Origin: Hymenobacter cyanobacteriorum
GTDB taxonomy: Bacteria; Bacteroidota; Bacteroidia; Cytophagales; Hymenobacteraceae
Length of the DNA: 64,000 bases
Reading direction: 5' to 3'
Assembly: GCF_022631375.1 (NCBI RefSeq)
Contig: NZ_JALBGC010000002.1
Location: forward strand, 744,001 to 808,000
Every line of letters begins with the position of its first letter. The stretch's first letter is position 1. This document shows, piece by piece, positions 47,665-55,290 of this stretch. The notes beneath the pieces were generated by a model. It searched no databases. It was given only the letters and a program-made list of their open reading frames with translations, and had not been told where the DNA came from. Position numbers and translations under genes: made by a program.

Positions 47665-49059
47665 TTATGCGTCTTTGCGCACGATGGCGGCGCTCATCTC
47701 GGCTTCGCACACCACCTTGCCGTTCACAAAAGCCTGGCCGCGCATTTTGGCAATGCCGCGCTTGATGGGCGCCAGCAGCTGGCAGTGGTACACGATGGTA
47801 TCGCCGGGCAGCACTTTCTTGCGGAAACGGGCGTTTTCGATGCCCAGGAAATACTGCCAGTAGTTGTCGGGGTCGGGCACGGTGTTCATCACCAGAATGC
47901 CGCCCGTCTGGGCCAGGCCTTCGATTTGCAGCACGCCGGGCATCACCGGGTTGCCGGGGAAGTGGCCCGTGAAAAACGGCTCGTTCATGGTCACGTTCTT
48001 CACCGCCGTCACCACCTGGTCGTCGAGGTGAATCACCTTGTCAATCAGCAGGAAGGGGTAGCGGTGGGGCAGCACCTGCATGATGCGGTTGATGTCCATC
48101 ACCGGCTCGCGGCTGGGGTCGTACACCGGCACCGGATTGGTGCGCGACTCCAACATCTTCTTCTTGATTTTCTTGGCGAACGCCACGTTGGCCGCGTGCC
48201 CGGGGCGGGCAGCCAGAATCTGGCCCTTCAGCGGGCGGCCCACTAGGGCGAGGTCGCCCACAAGGTCGAGCAGCTTATGGCGGGCGGGCTCGTTTTTATG
48301 GCGCAGGTCCACGTTATTGAGTATGCCTTCCTTCTTCACCGACACGCGCGGCTTGCCCAGCATCTTGGCCAGGTCGGTCAGCTCGTCGTCGCTCACCACG
48401 CGGTCGACCACCACAATGGCGTTGCTGAGGTCGCCGCCGCGAATGAGGTTGTTTTTGTAGAGCATTTCCAGCTCGTGCAAAAAGCAGAACGTGCGCGACG
48501 ACGCAATTTCCTCACTGAACAGGCCAATATCGGTGAGCGTGGCGTGCTGCGAGCCTAGTACCGGCGAGTTGTAGTCCACCATCACCGTGAGGCGATAGTC
48601 GGTGAGGGGCAGGGCCGCGATTTCGACGCCGCGGGCATTGTCCACGTACCGAATGCTTTCCGGAATTTCGTAGTAGTTGCGCAGCGCGTTCTGCTCCTCA
48701 AACCCCACGGTTTCGAGGGCCTTGATGAACTCGGCCGACGAGCCATCCATGATGGGCGGCTCGGGGCCGGAGAGCTGAATCAGCACGTTATCCAGCTGCA
48801 AGCCTACGAGGGCCGCCAGCGTGTGCTCCACGGTGTTCACGCGGGCGCCGTTCTGCTCGATGGTGGTGCCGCGGCTCAGGTCGACCACGTTGTCCACGTC
48901 GGCATCCACCACGGGCTGGCCGGGCAGGTCGACGCGCTGAAACTTGTAGCCGTGGCCCACCGGCGCGGGGCAAAACGTCATGGTGGCCTCTACGCCGGTG
49001 TGCAGGCCAACGCCGCGCACCGTCACGGGCGCCTTAATGGTGTGTTGCTTGTCGTTCAT
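47665..49059 (-). CDS. lpxC/fabZ: LpxC/FabZ fusion: UDP-3-O-acyl-GlcNAc deacetylase / 3-hydroxyacyl-ACP dehydratase
   Basis: The 464-aa fusion is typical of Bacteroidota. The LpxC part (about 1-310) has GVGLHTGVEATMTFCPA, the zinc motif NTVEHTLAAL, MDGSSAEFI and HKLLDLVGDLAL. The FabZ part (about 320-464) has LPHRYPFLLIDKV and the catalytic FFTGHFPGNPVMPGV with LQIEGLAQTGG. LpxC commits the cell to lipid A synthesis and FabZ feeds fatty-acid elongation, so fusing them links the two flows. Second gene in the lpx run. A TAGCTTTG box lies 94 nt upstream, overlapping the end of lpxD. Confidence 0.97.
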   Translation of the reverse strand: MNDKQHTIKAPVTVRGVGLHTGVEATMTFCPAPVGHGYKFQRVDLPGQPVVDADVDNVVDLSRGTTIEQNGARVNTVEHTLAALVGLQLDNVLIQLSGPEPPIMDGSSAEFIKALETVGFEEQNALRNYYEIPESIRYVDNARGVEIAALPLTDYRLTVMVDYNSPVLGSQHATLTDIGLFSEEIASSRTFCFLHELEMLYKNNLIRGGDLSNAIVVVDRVVSDDELTDLAKMLGKPRVSVKKEGILNNVDLRHKNEPARHKLLDLVGDLALVGRPLKGQILAARPGHAANVAFAKKIKKKMLESRTNPVPVYDPSREPVMDINRIMQVLPHRYPFLLIDKVIHLDDQVVTAVKNVTMNEPFFTGHFPGNPVMPGVLQIEGLAQTGGILVMNTVPDPDNYWQYFLGIENARFRKKVLPGDTIVYHCQLLAPIKRGIAKMRGQAFVNGKVVCEAEMSAAIVRKDA

Positions 49060-49065
49060 CTGATT

Positions 49066-49144
49066 GGTTGTCAGTTGCTAGTTGTCAGTTGTCAGGCTGA
49101 GAAGGTCCTTAAACCTGCCAACTGACAACTGGCAACCGACAACT
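49066..49144. repeat. Inverted repeat, family E copy 2
   Basis: GTTGTCAGTTGCTAGTTGTC on the left, AACTGACAACTGGCAACCGA on the right. It fills the lpxD-lpxC gap. Confidence 0.9.
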
Positions 49145-49153
49145 AATAGTCTG

Positions 49154-49161
49154 CAAAGCTA
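49154..49161 (-). promoter_or_regulatory. -7 box TAGCTTTG, possible internal promoter for lpxC/fabZ
   Basis: Exact TAnnTTTG overlapping the lpxD stop codon; transcripts from here would carry repeat E2 as leader. Confidence 0.4.
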
Positions 49162-50199
49162 GGGCTTTTCCGTCTTGTTTTGGGCCTTCTCCAGCATTGC
49201 CACGCGCTGTTCGAGCTCGGGCAGGCGGCGGAAAACGATTTGGGCGCGCTGGTTTTGCTTGAAGTCGAAGGCCGTGGAGCCTTGCAGGATGGTGCCTTCC
49301 TGCTTCACATTCTTGCCCACCCCCGACTGGGCCGTGACGGTGGTTTTGTTGGCCAGTGTGACGTGGCCGGCCATGCCCACCTGGCCTGCCAGCACGCAAT
49401 GGTCGCCGATTTTGGCCGAGCCCGCAATGCCGGTTTGCGAGGCAATGACGGTATGCTGGCCGATTTCAACGTTGTGGGCCAGCTGTACGAGGTTGTCGAT
49501 TTTGCTGCCCCGGCCCACGCGGGTCGAGCCCAGCGTGGCGCAGTCGATGGTCGCATTCGCGCCAATGCTCACGAAGTCCTCGAGTACCACGTTGCCGATT
49601 TGCGGAATGGCTTTGTAGCTGCCGTCGGGCTGCGGCGCGAAGCCGAAACCATCGGAGCCGACCACCGCGCCGGCCTTGATGACGCAGAATTTGCCAATAA
49701 CGGTATCGGGATAAATTTTGGCTCCGGCGTGGATGATGCTGCCTTCGCCAATCGTCACCCGGTCGCCGATATAGGCCTGCGGAAACACCAGCACGTTATC
49801 GCCCAACTGGCACTGCTCGCCGATGTAGGAAAACGCGCCGCGGTAGTGGCCCGGGCCAATGCTGGCACTTTCGGCAATAAACGAGGGCTGCTCGACGCCG
49901 CGCTTGCCCGTGCGGGTAGCCTGGGCGTAGAACTCGAGGAGCTGGCTGAAAGCGGTGTAGGGGTTCTCGACGCGGATGAGCGCCGGCTGCACGGCCTGGC
50001 GCAGGGCCTGCTCGCGGCCCACAATCACGGCCGAGGCGCCGGTTTCGTAGAGAAACGGCTCGTATTTGGCGTTCGACAAAAAGGTGAGCGAGCCGGCCTG
50101 GGCTTCTTCAATTTTAGCAAGGCTGGAGATGCGCTGGGTGGCGTCGCCCTCCACGGTGCCGCCGAGCACTTCGGCGATTTGCTGAACGGTAAATTCCAT
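49159..50199 (-). CDS. lpxD: UDP-3-O-(3-hydroxyacyl)glucosamine N-acyltransferase
   Basis: The 346-aa protein starts at ATG 50199 (MEFTVQQIAEVLGG); the TTG at 50208 lies in the promoter. It has an N-terminal uridine-binding domain (about 1-100), a beta-helix with hexapeptides (about 110-310) including GSDGFGFAP, GANATIDCATLGSTR and LAHNVEIGQHTVI (catalytic His), then a C-terminal helix LPELEQRVAMLEK. It adds the second acyl chain in lipid A synthesis. First lpx gene in the run. Confidence 0.97.
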   Translation of the reverse strand: MEFTVQQIAEVLGGTVEGDATQRISSLAKIEEAQAGSLTFLSNAKYEPFLYETGASAVIVGREQALRQAVQPALIRVENPYTAFSQLLEFYAQATRTGKRGVEQPSFIAESASIGPGHYRGAFSYIGEQCQLGDNVLVFPQAYIGDRVTIGEGSIIHAGAKIYPDTVIGKFCVIKAGAVVGSDGFGFAPQPDGSYKAIPQIGNVVLEDFVSIGANATIDCATLGSTRVGRGSKIDNLVQLAHNVEIGQHTVIASQTGIAGSAKIGDHCVLAGQVGMAGHVTLANKTTVTAQSGVGKNVKQEGTILQGSTAFDFKQNQRAQIVFRRLPELEQRVAMLEKAQNKTEKP

Positions 50200-50205
50200 A
50201 GGCGG

Positions 50206-50213
50206 CAAAAATA
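50206..50213 (-). promoter_or_regulatory. -7 box TATTTTTG almost touching the lpxD start
   Basis: Exact TAnnTTTG, 6 nt from ATG 50199, implying a leader of about 4 nt. It abuts repeat E3. Confidence 0.5.
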
Positions 50214-50312
50214 GTTGTCAGTTGCTAGTTGTCAGTTGTCAGATTCGGGCCGTTTGTCGTCAAAATATCCGGCTTACTGGCCTGACAACTGACAACCAGC
50301 AGCTGACAACTA
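50213..50312. repeat. Inverted repeat, family E copy 3
   Basis: GTTGTCAGTTGCTAGTTGTC on the left and CTGACAACTGACAACCAGCA on the right. It reaches the stop codon of the HD gene. Confidence 0.9.
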
Positions 50313-51539
50313 AACTATCTCCTTCGGGTAGCAGATGTAGAATTTCTCCACTCGCTGGCTCAGGGCGCGGATGTTGGGAAGGTCAGAAGCTTCCATCACG
50401 TTCACGATATCGCCTTTTTTGGTCAGGATTTCGATGGGTTCCTGGCTTTCGGCGTTGTAGGCGCTGTTGCTCAAGCGGCCCGGAATCATGAGCAGCGCGG
50501 CTTCCTCCATGGGCAGCTTGAATTTCTCGGCGATGAGTTCCTGGATGCCGAGGCGGAAATCCTCGTCGAACGGCTCGGGAGCCAGCACGATTTTGAGCAG
50601 GTTGCGGTGCAGAATACTCTTGGCCAGGTAGCTCAGCACCACGTCGCGGTGCCCGGCCCAGGCTTTGATGGCCGACCAGATGTCGTAGTCATCAAGCTCG
50701 ACGAAATGGCTGAAGATTTTCTCGTTGTTTTCAAACTCGGCTAAGCTCACGGCGCGGCCCAGGAAGTAGCCCAGGCAGCTGTTGGCGGGCACCTCCACGC
50801 CTTGGCGGGCCAGGTCGCGAGCGCGCTGCACCACCCGAATGACCATCTGCTCGGCCGAAGTCACGGTTTTGTGCAGGTACACCTGCCAATACATCAGCCG
50901 GCGGCTCACCAGAAAATTCTCGACCGAGTACACTGCTTTTTCTTCGAGCACCAGCCGCTCGTCGTGCACGCGCAGCATCTTGATGAGGCGGTCGGCGCCG
51001 GGGCGACCTTCTTCCACGCCGGTATAAAAGGAGTCGCGGTTGAGATAATCGAGGCGGTCCATGTCGAGCTGGCTGCTCACCAGCTGGTGGAAAAACGGCC
51101 GCACGTAGGTGCCCTGGAACATGGCAATGGCTAAATCGAGCTTGCCCTTGAACTCCTTATTCAGGCGTTCCATCAGAAATAAGGAGAGCTGCTCGTGGGG
51201 CACATCCTGGAAAATGGCGGTTTCGAGAGCGTGGGAGAGGGGACCGTGGCCCACGTCATGCAGCAGAATGGCCGCCATCGCGGCTTCACCTTCAGCCGCC
51301 GAAATCTTCACCCCTTTGTCCTTGAGCGTGCGCAGGGCCAAACTCATCAGATGCATGGCCCCGAGCGCGTGGTGGAAGCGCGTGTGCAGCGCCCCGGGGT
51401 ACACAAACCCCGTGAGGCCGAGCTGCTGAATGCGCCGCAACCGCTGGAAATACGGGTGTTCGATGAGGTCGAACAGAAACTCCGTCGGGATGGTGACGAA
51501 GCCGTAGACGGGGTCGTTGAAGATTTTCTTTTTGTTCAC
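50310..51539 (-). CDS. HD-domain phosphohydrolase
   Basis: The 409-aa protein starts at GTG 51539, giving NKKKIFNDPVYGFVTIP, the usual beginning of this Bacteroidota family; longer in-frame starts up to 51626 add a basic leader. The HD site is GALHTRFHHALGAMHL (about residues 41-56), AAILLHDVGHGPLSHALE (HD, about 85-102) and LVSSQLDMDRLDYLNRD. Such enzymes hydrolyse nucleotides or (d)NTPs; the substrate is unknown. It is divergent from porX and lies upstream of the lpx run, an arrangement I believe is conserved in the phylum. Confidence 0.92.
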   Translation of the reverse strand: MNKKKIFNDPVYGFVTIPTEFLFDLIEHPYFQRLRRIQQLGLTGFVYPGALHTRFHHALGAMHLMSLALRTLKDKGVKISAAEGEAAMAAILLHDVGHGPLSHALETAIFQDVPHEQLSLFLMERLNKEFKGKLDLAIAMFQGTYVRPFFHQLVSSQLDMDRLDYLNRDSFYTGVEEGRPGADRLIKMLRVHDERLVLEEKAVYSVENFLVSRRLMYWQVYLHKTVTSAEQMVIRVVQRARDLARQGVEVPANSCLGYFLGRAVSLAEFENNEKIFSHFVELDDYDIWSAIKAWAGHRDVVLSYLAKSILHRNLLKIVLAPEPFDEDFRLGIQELIAEKFKLPMEEAALLMIPGRLSNSAYNAESQEPIEILTKKGDIVNVMEASDLPNIRALSQRVEKFYICYPKEIV

Positions 51540-51809
51540 GATGGGAAGCGGGGCGCGGGCGGCAAAATGGAGAAATCGGGAGCGGGGCAGCAGAAAATGG
51601 CAACATTTACCGCCGTGGCCCGTCAATAGCCAGACGCGAAGCTACGGCCTGCCATTCGGGCAAATGCAACTTTGCACGGCCGAGCCGGCTTCTTTAACCG
51701 CGCGGACTTCCCGCCGTTTTCATCCGGAACGTCCGTACGTTGTCCTGGCAATCCCAACTTCAACCCAAGGTCAGCGCCAGCTAATTCCCTACGACTTCAA
51801 CTCTTCACT

Positions 51810-53378
51810 ATGCAACAAACCACCATCCTCTGGGCCGACGACGAAATCGACCTGCTCAAGCCGCACCTGCTCTTTCTCAAGGAAAAAGGCTACGACGTAA
51901 CGCCCGTGAACAGCGGCGCCGATGCCATCGAGGAAATCCAGGAGAAGAGCTACGACCTCGTGTTTCTCGACGAGAACATGCCCGGCCTTACCGGCTTGCA
52001 GACGCTCACCGAAATCAAGGCCATCCGGCCCACCGTGCCCGTGGTGATGATTACCAAGAGCGAGGAGGAGCACATCATGGAGTCGGCCATTGGCGCGAAA
52101 ATCGCCGATTACCTGATTAAGCCGGTGAACCCGAGCCAGATTCTGCTGTCGGTGAAAAAGGTGCTCGACAACAAGCGCCTTGTGAGCGAAGCCACTAACT
52201 CGGGCTATCAGCGCGATTTCCGCCAGCTCGGCATGCAGTTGTCCGACCGCCTCACGCCCGCCGAGTGGGCCGAGGTGTACAAGAAGCTGGTGTACTGGGA
52301 GCTCGAAATCAACGAAACCGAGGGCAAAAGCATGGCCGAGGTTTTCAACATGCAGAAGGACGAGGCCAATACCTACTTCGGCCGCTTCATCACGGAAGAC
52401 TACGAGGACTGGGTGAACGGCGACGACAAAAACGCCCCGCTCATGTCGCACCAGTTGTTCAAGGAGCGCGTGTTCCCGACCCTGAAGGCCACCGGCGACA
52501 CGCCCGTGTACTTTGTGCTGATTGACAACCTGCGCTACGACCAGTGGAAGGTGCTGGAGCCCATCATCACCGAGCTGTTCACGGTGGATAGCGAGGAGAT
52601 GTACTACGCCATTCTGCCGACCACCACGGCTTATGCGCGCAACGCCATTTTCTCGGGCATGATGCCGAGCGAGATTCAGAAGAAGTACCCCAACCTGTGG
52701 GTGAACGACGACGATGACGAGGGCAAGAACCTGCACGAGGCCGAGTTCATGGAAATCAATTTCCAGAAGAACAACCAGAAGGCGAAGCACAGCTACCACA
52801 AGGTGACCAACCTGCAGGCTGGCAAGGACTTGCTGGGCAAGATGAGCAACCTGCACAACAATTACAAGTGCAACGTCATCGTCTACAACTTCGTGGACAT
52901 GCTCTCGCACGCCCGCACCGACATGGCCATGATACGCGAGCTGGCGGCCGACGAGTCGGCTTACCGCAGCATCACCCGCTCGTGGTTCCTGCACTCGCCG
53001 CTGTACGAGATGCTGCAGACCATTGCTGAGAAAAAAGGCAAGCTCATCATCACCACCGACCACGGCACCATCCGCTGCAAGCGCCCCTACAAGATTGTGG
53101 GCGACCGCAACACCAACACCAACCTGCGCTACAAGCACGGCAAAAACCTGGGCTTCGAAGACTCGCGCGACGTGTACGTGGTGCGCAAGCCGGAAAGCAT
53201 TTTCCTGCCCCGCGAGAATGTGAGCACGGCCTACGTCTTCACCATCGGTGACTATTTCTTCGCCTACCCCAACAACTACAATTACTACGTGAACTACTAC
53301 AAGGACACGTTCCAGCACGGCGGCATCTCGCTGGAGGAGTGCATTATTCCTTATGTGACGCTGACGGCGAAGGGATAG
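51810..53378 (+). CDS. porX: PorX: response regulator with PglZ phosphodiesterase-like domain
   Basis: The 522-aa protein has an N-terminal receiver (ILWADDEIDLLKPH with acidic pair D10/D11; phospho-acceptor D54 in LVFLDENMPG; K in YLIKPVNPS), a helical linker (about 125-220), and a C-terminal PglZ alkaline-phosphatase-like domain (LIDNLRYDQW, PTTTAYARNAIFSG, TTDHGTIR). PorX works with the PorY kinase and SigP to control type IX secretion in Porphyromonas and relatives. ATG 51810 matches the family start. A near -7 box (CAACTTTG, 51667) would give a long leader. A perfect terminator follows. Confidence 0.95.
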   Translation: MQQTTILWADDEIDLLKPHLLFLKEKGYDVTPVNSGADAIEEIQEKSYDLVFLDENMPGLTGLQTLTEIKAIRPTVPVVMITKSEEEHIMESAIGAKIADYLIKPVNPSQILLSVKKVLDNKRLVSEATNSGYQRDFRQLGMQLSDRLTPAEWAEVYKKLVYWELEINETEGKSMAEVFNMQKDEANTYFGRFITEDYEDWVNGDDKNAPLMSHQLFKERVFPTLKATGDTPVYFVLIDNLRYDQWKVLEPIITELFTVDSEEMYYAILPTTTAYARNAIFSGMMPSEIQKKYPNLWVNDDDDEGKNLHEAEFMEINFQKNNQKAKHSYHKVTNLQAGKDLLGKMSNLHNNYKCNVIVYNFVDMLSHARTDMAMIRELAADESAYRSITRSWFLHSPLYEMLQTIAEKKGKLIITTDHGTIRCKRPYKIVGDRNTNTNLRYKHGKNLGFEDSRDVYVVRKPESIFLPRENVSTAYVFTIGDYFFAYPNNYNYYVNYYKDTFQHGGISLEECIIPYVTLTAKG

Positions 53379-53391
53379 TGCCGGTAATTCT

Positions 53392-53432
53392 AAATAAAAA
53401 AGGCTTCCTCATCGAGGAAGCCTTTTTTATTT
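53392..53432. terminator. Perfect 19-bp bidirectional terminator overlapping a gene end
   Basis: AAATAAAAAAGGCTTCCTC and its exact complement flank a 3-nt loop. The stop codon of the convergent low-GC gene (53427-53429) lies inside the right arm. Confidence 0.95.
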
Positions 53433-53846
53433 CAATAGAATGGTTTTATAAAGGCCGTTGAAAGAAGTAGAATCTCCAGAAATTATTTTGACAACACTCC
53501 TGCTATTCCTGTAAAATAAACTGTCCGGAATATGACCAGTTCGTTTACCAATCCTAGCTGTGCTTTCGTCCAAAATCCTGATTTCTATTCCTGCTAAATT
53601 GTCCTTAATGAACAAATTGCTTTCACCAGCATAGACAGCACCGATGCCGGAATTAAATTTTATATCGGTTCCCAAAAAGCAATTATTGAATATCCGAATG
53701 CGTTTAGGTGCATTCTCGTCAAGTATTATAAGGAGTTTGCTGCGGTATTCTAGTTTGTTCATTAGCCATTCTCGAACTTCAAATAATGCTGCCAAGGAAG
53801 CTATAAATGTGCCCACAATAATTCCACCTTTTAGGATATTATTCAT
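53427..53846 (-). CDS. Low-GC orphan protein with N-terminal membrane helix
   Basis: The 139-aa product has one membrane segment (about 5-22, LKGGIIVGTFIASLAALF), then a basic, beta-rich part: LLIILDENAPKRIRIFNNC, GTDIKFNSGIGAVYAGESN, LAGIEIRILDEST. Codon use is strongly AT-rich (below 40% GC by eye), in sharp contrast to both neighbours. No family recognised. The last codons and stop lie within the porX terminator, so the gene appears inserted up against it. It is probably a recent arrival with membrane location. Confidence 0.6.
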   Translation of the reverse strand: MNNILKGGIIVGTFIASLAALFEVREWLMNKLEYRSKLLIILDENAPKRIRIFNNCFLGTDIKFNSGIGAVYAGESNLFIKDNLAGIEIRILDESTARIGKRTGHIPDSLFYRNSRSVVKIISGDSTSFNGLYKTILLK

Positions 53847-53888
53847 GTGACAAGCCTGACTGCATTAAGCTTAGAAAATGTCTGTAAT

Positions 53889-55145
53889 TTACTTCAACTT
53901 ATCCAGCGCCGCTTTCAGTCGCGGCAGGGCCGCTTGAATCGATTCCACCGTTTCGGCGCCCACCGAGGCGCGGAACCAGGGCTCCGAAGCCGGCGAGCCG
54001 AAGGCCGAGAAGGGCACCAGCGCCAGCTGGGCTTCGGCAATGAGGTAGGAGGTGAGCTCAGCGGTGGTGGTGAGCACGGTGCCATCGGGGGCGGTGCGGC
54101 CCAGCACGTCGATTTTGGCGGTGAGGTAGATGGCCCCGGCTGGTGCCACGGCATCCACCGGGTAGCCCTGGGCCTTCAACTCTTTCAGCCCTTTGAACAG
54201 GCCTTCGAGCGAGCTGTCGAGGCGGGTTTTCATGCCGGTCAGGAACTCGTCGACTTCGGCCGTCTGGGGCAGGAAATGAGCGGTAGCCACCTGCTCGGCC
54301 TTGGGGGCCCAGGCACCCACGTGGCCCAGAATGGATTTCATCTGGTTGATGATGGCGGGCGGGCCGAAGCTGTAGCCCACGCGCACGCCGGTGGCGGCAA
54401 AGCACTTCGAGGTGCCGTCGATGTAGATGACGTAGTCGCGCAGCTCGGGTCGCAGGCTCACCGGGTCGAAATGCTGGGTGTCGCCGAAAGTGAGCAGCCA
54501 GTAAATCTGGTCGTAGAGAATGTAGAGGGGCTTTTCGTCAGGGCCGCGGCGCTTGTTCTCCGCAATTACCAATTCGCAGATTTCCTCCAGGCCTTCTTTG
54601 GTGAAGACCGTGCCCGTGGGGTTCAGCGGCGAGCACAGGGCCAGCAGGGTGGCGCCGGCCACGTGCGGGGCCAGGTCGGCCGCGGTGGGCATGAAGTTGT
54701 TTTCGGCGCGGGTGGGCACGGCCACGGGTGTGGCATCCACGAGGTGGCAGTAGTGGTTGTTGTTCCAGCTGGGCAGCGGGAAGATGACACGGTCGCCGGC
54801 ATCGACAATGGCGCGGTAGGTGGCGTAGATGAGCGGGCGCGAACCGCCGGCAATCAGGATGTCGTCGGGGCCGTAGCTCAATCCCTGGCGCTCCTGCAGA
54901 AACTTCGATACCGACTGGCGCAGCTCGCCCATGCCGGCGGCCGGCGGGTAGTTGGTGAGGCCGGCCTTGTAGGCATCGATAATACCAGCAGTGAGGCCGG
55001 CCGGTATCGGGAAAATCTTGGAGTCGAAGTCGCCGATGGTGAGGTTGCAGATATTCGCCCCCTGACGCACCTGCTCGCTGACCTGGTTGCCAATTCGGAT
55101 GATTTCGGAGCCGCGCAGACCGGCGGCCATCTTGGAGATTTGCAT
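53889..55145 (-). CDS. PLP-dependent class I/II aminotransferase
   Basis: The 418-aa protein starts at ATG 55145 (MQISKMAAGLRGSEIIRIG); the open frame upstream to 55319 includes repeat sequence and is unlikely coding. PLP-enzyme landmarks are NYPPAAGMGELRQSV, LCSPLNPTGTVF, ILYDQIYWLL and the Schiff-base Lys in DGTSKCFAATGVRVG (about residue 268). The fold is aspartate-aminotransferase type I; amino-acid substrate unknown. Monocistronic; a near-match -7 box (TACCTTCG) is about 36 nt upstream. Confidence 0.92.
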   Translation of the reverse strand: MQISKMAAGLRGSEIIRIGNQVSEQVRQGANICNLTIGDFDSKIFPIPAGLTAGIIDAYKAGLTNYPPAAGMGELRQSVSKFLQERQGLSYGPDDILIAGGSRPLIYATYRAIVDAGDRVIFPLPSWNNNHYCHLVDATPVAVPTRAENNFMPTAADLAPHVAGATLLALCSPLNPTGTVFTKEGLEEICELVIAENKRRGPDEKPLYILYDQIYWLLTFGDTQHFDPVSLRPELRDYVIYIDGTSKCFAATGVRVGYSFGPPAIINQMKSILGHVGAWAPKAEQVATAHFLPQTAEVDEFLTGMKTRLDSSLEGLFKGLKELKAQGYPVDAVAPAGAIYLTAKIDVLGRTAPDGTVLTTTAELTSYLIAEAQLALVPFSAFGSPASEPWFRASVGAETVESIQAALPRLKAALDKLK

Positions 55146-55199
55146 AAGCTGAAAGCCCCGGCGGAATGGCCACCACGGCGCACGAAGGTAGTTGACGCT

Positions 55200-55278
55200 A
55201 CGCTTAATGGGGAATGAATAATGAGGAATTAAGAATTGGAAAATGACCGGGTGAGTCAGAGATTCCTCATTCCTGATT
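55200..55278. repeat. Inverted repeat, family G copy 2
   Basis: GGAATGAATAATGAGGAATT on the left; GATTCCTCATTCCTGATTAA on the right. The centre (GTGAGTCA) matches that of copy 1 at 37257. Confidence 0.65.
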
Positions 55279-55290
55279 AAGCCGAAGTCG

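Noticed and set aside
46641..50312. CRISPR array in the GTTGTCAGTT repeats
   Set aside because: Units are short, directly inverted and spread over separate gene junctions with no regular spacers and no cas genes.
51789..53318. 509-codon open frame opposite porX
   Set aside because: Shadow frame; PorX is unambiguous on the plus strand.
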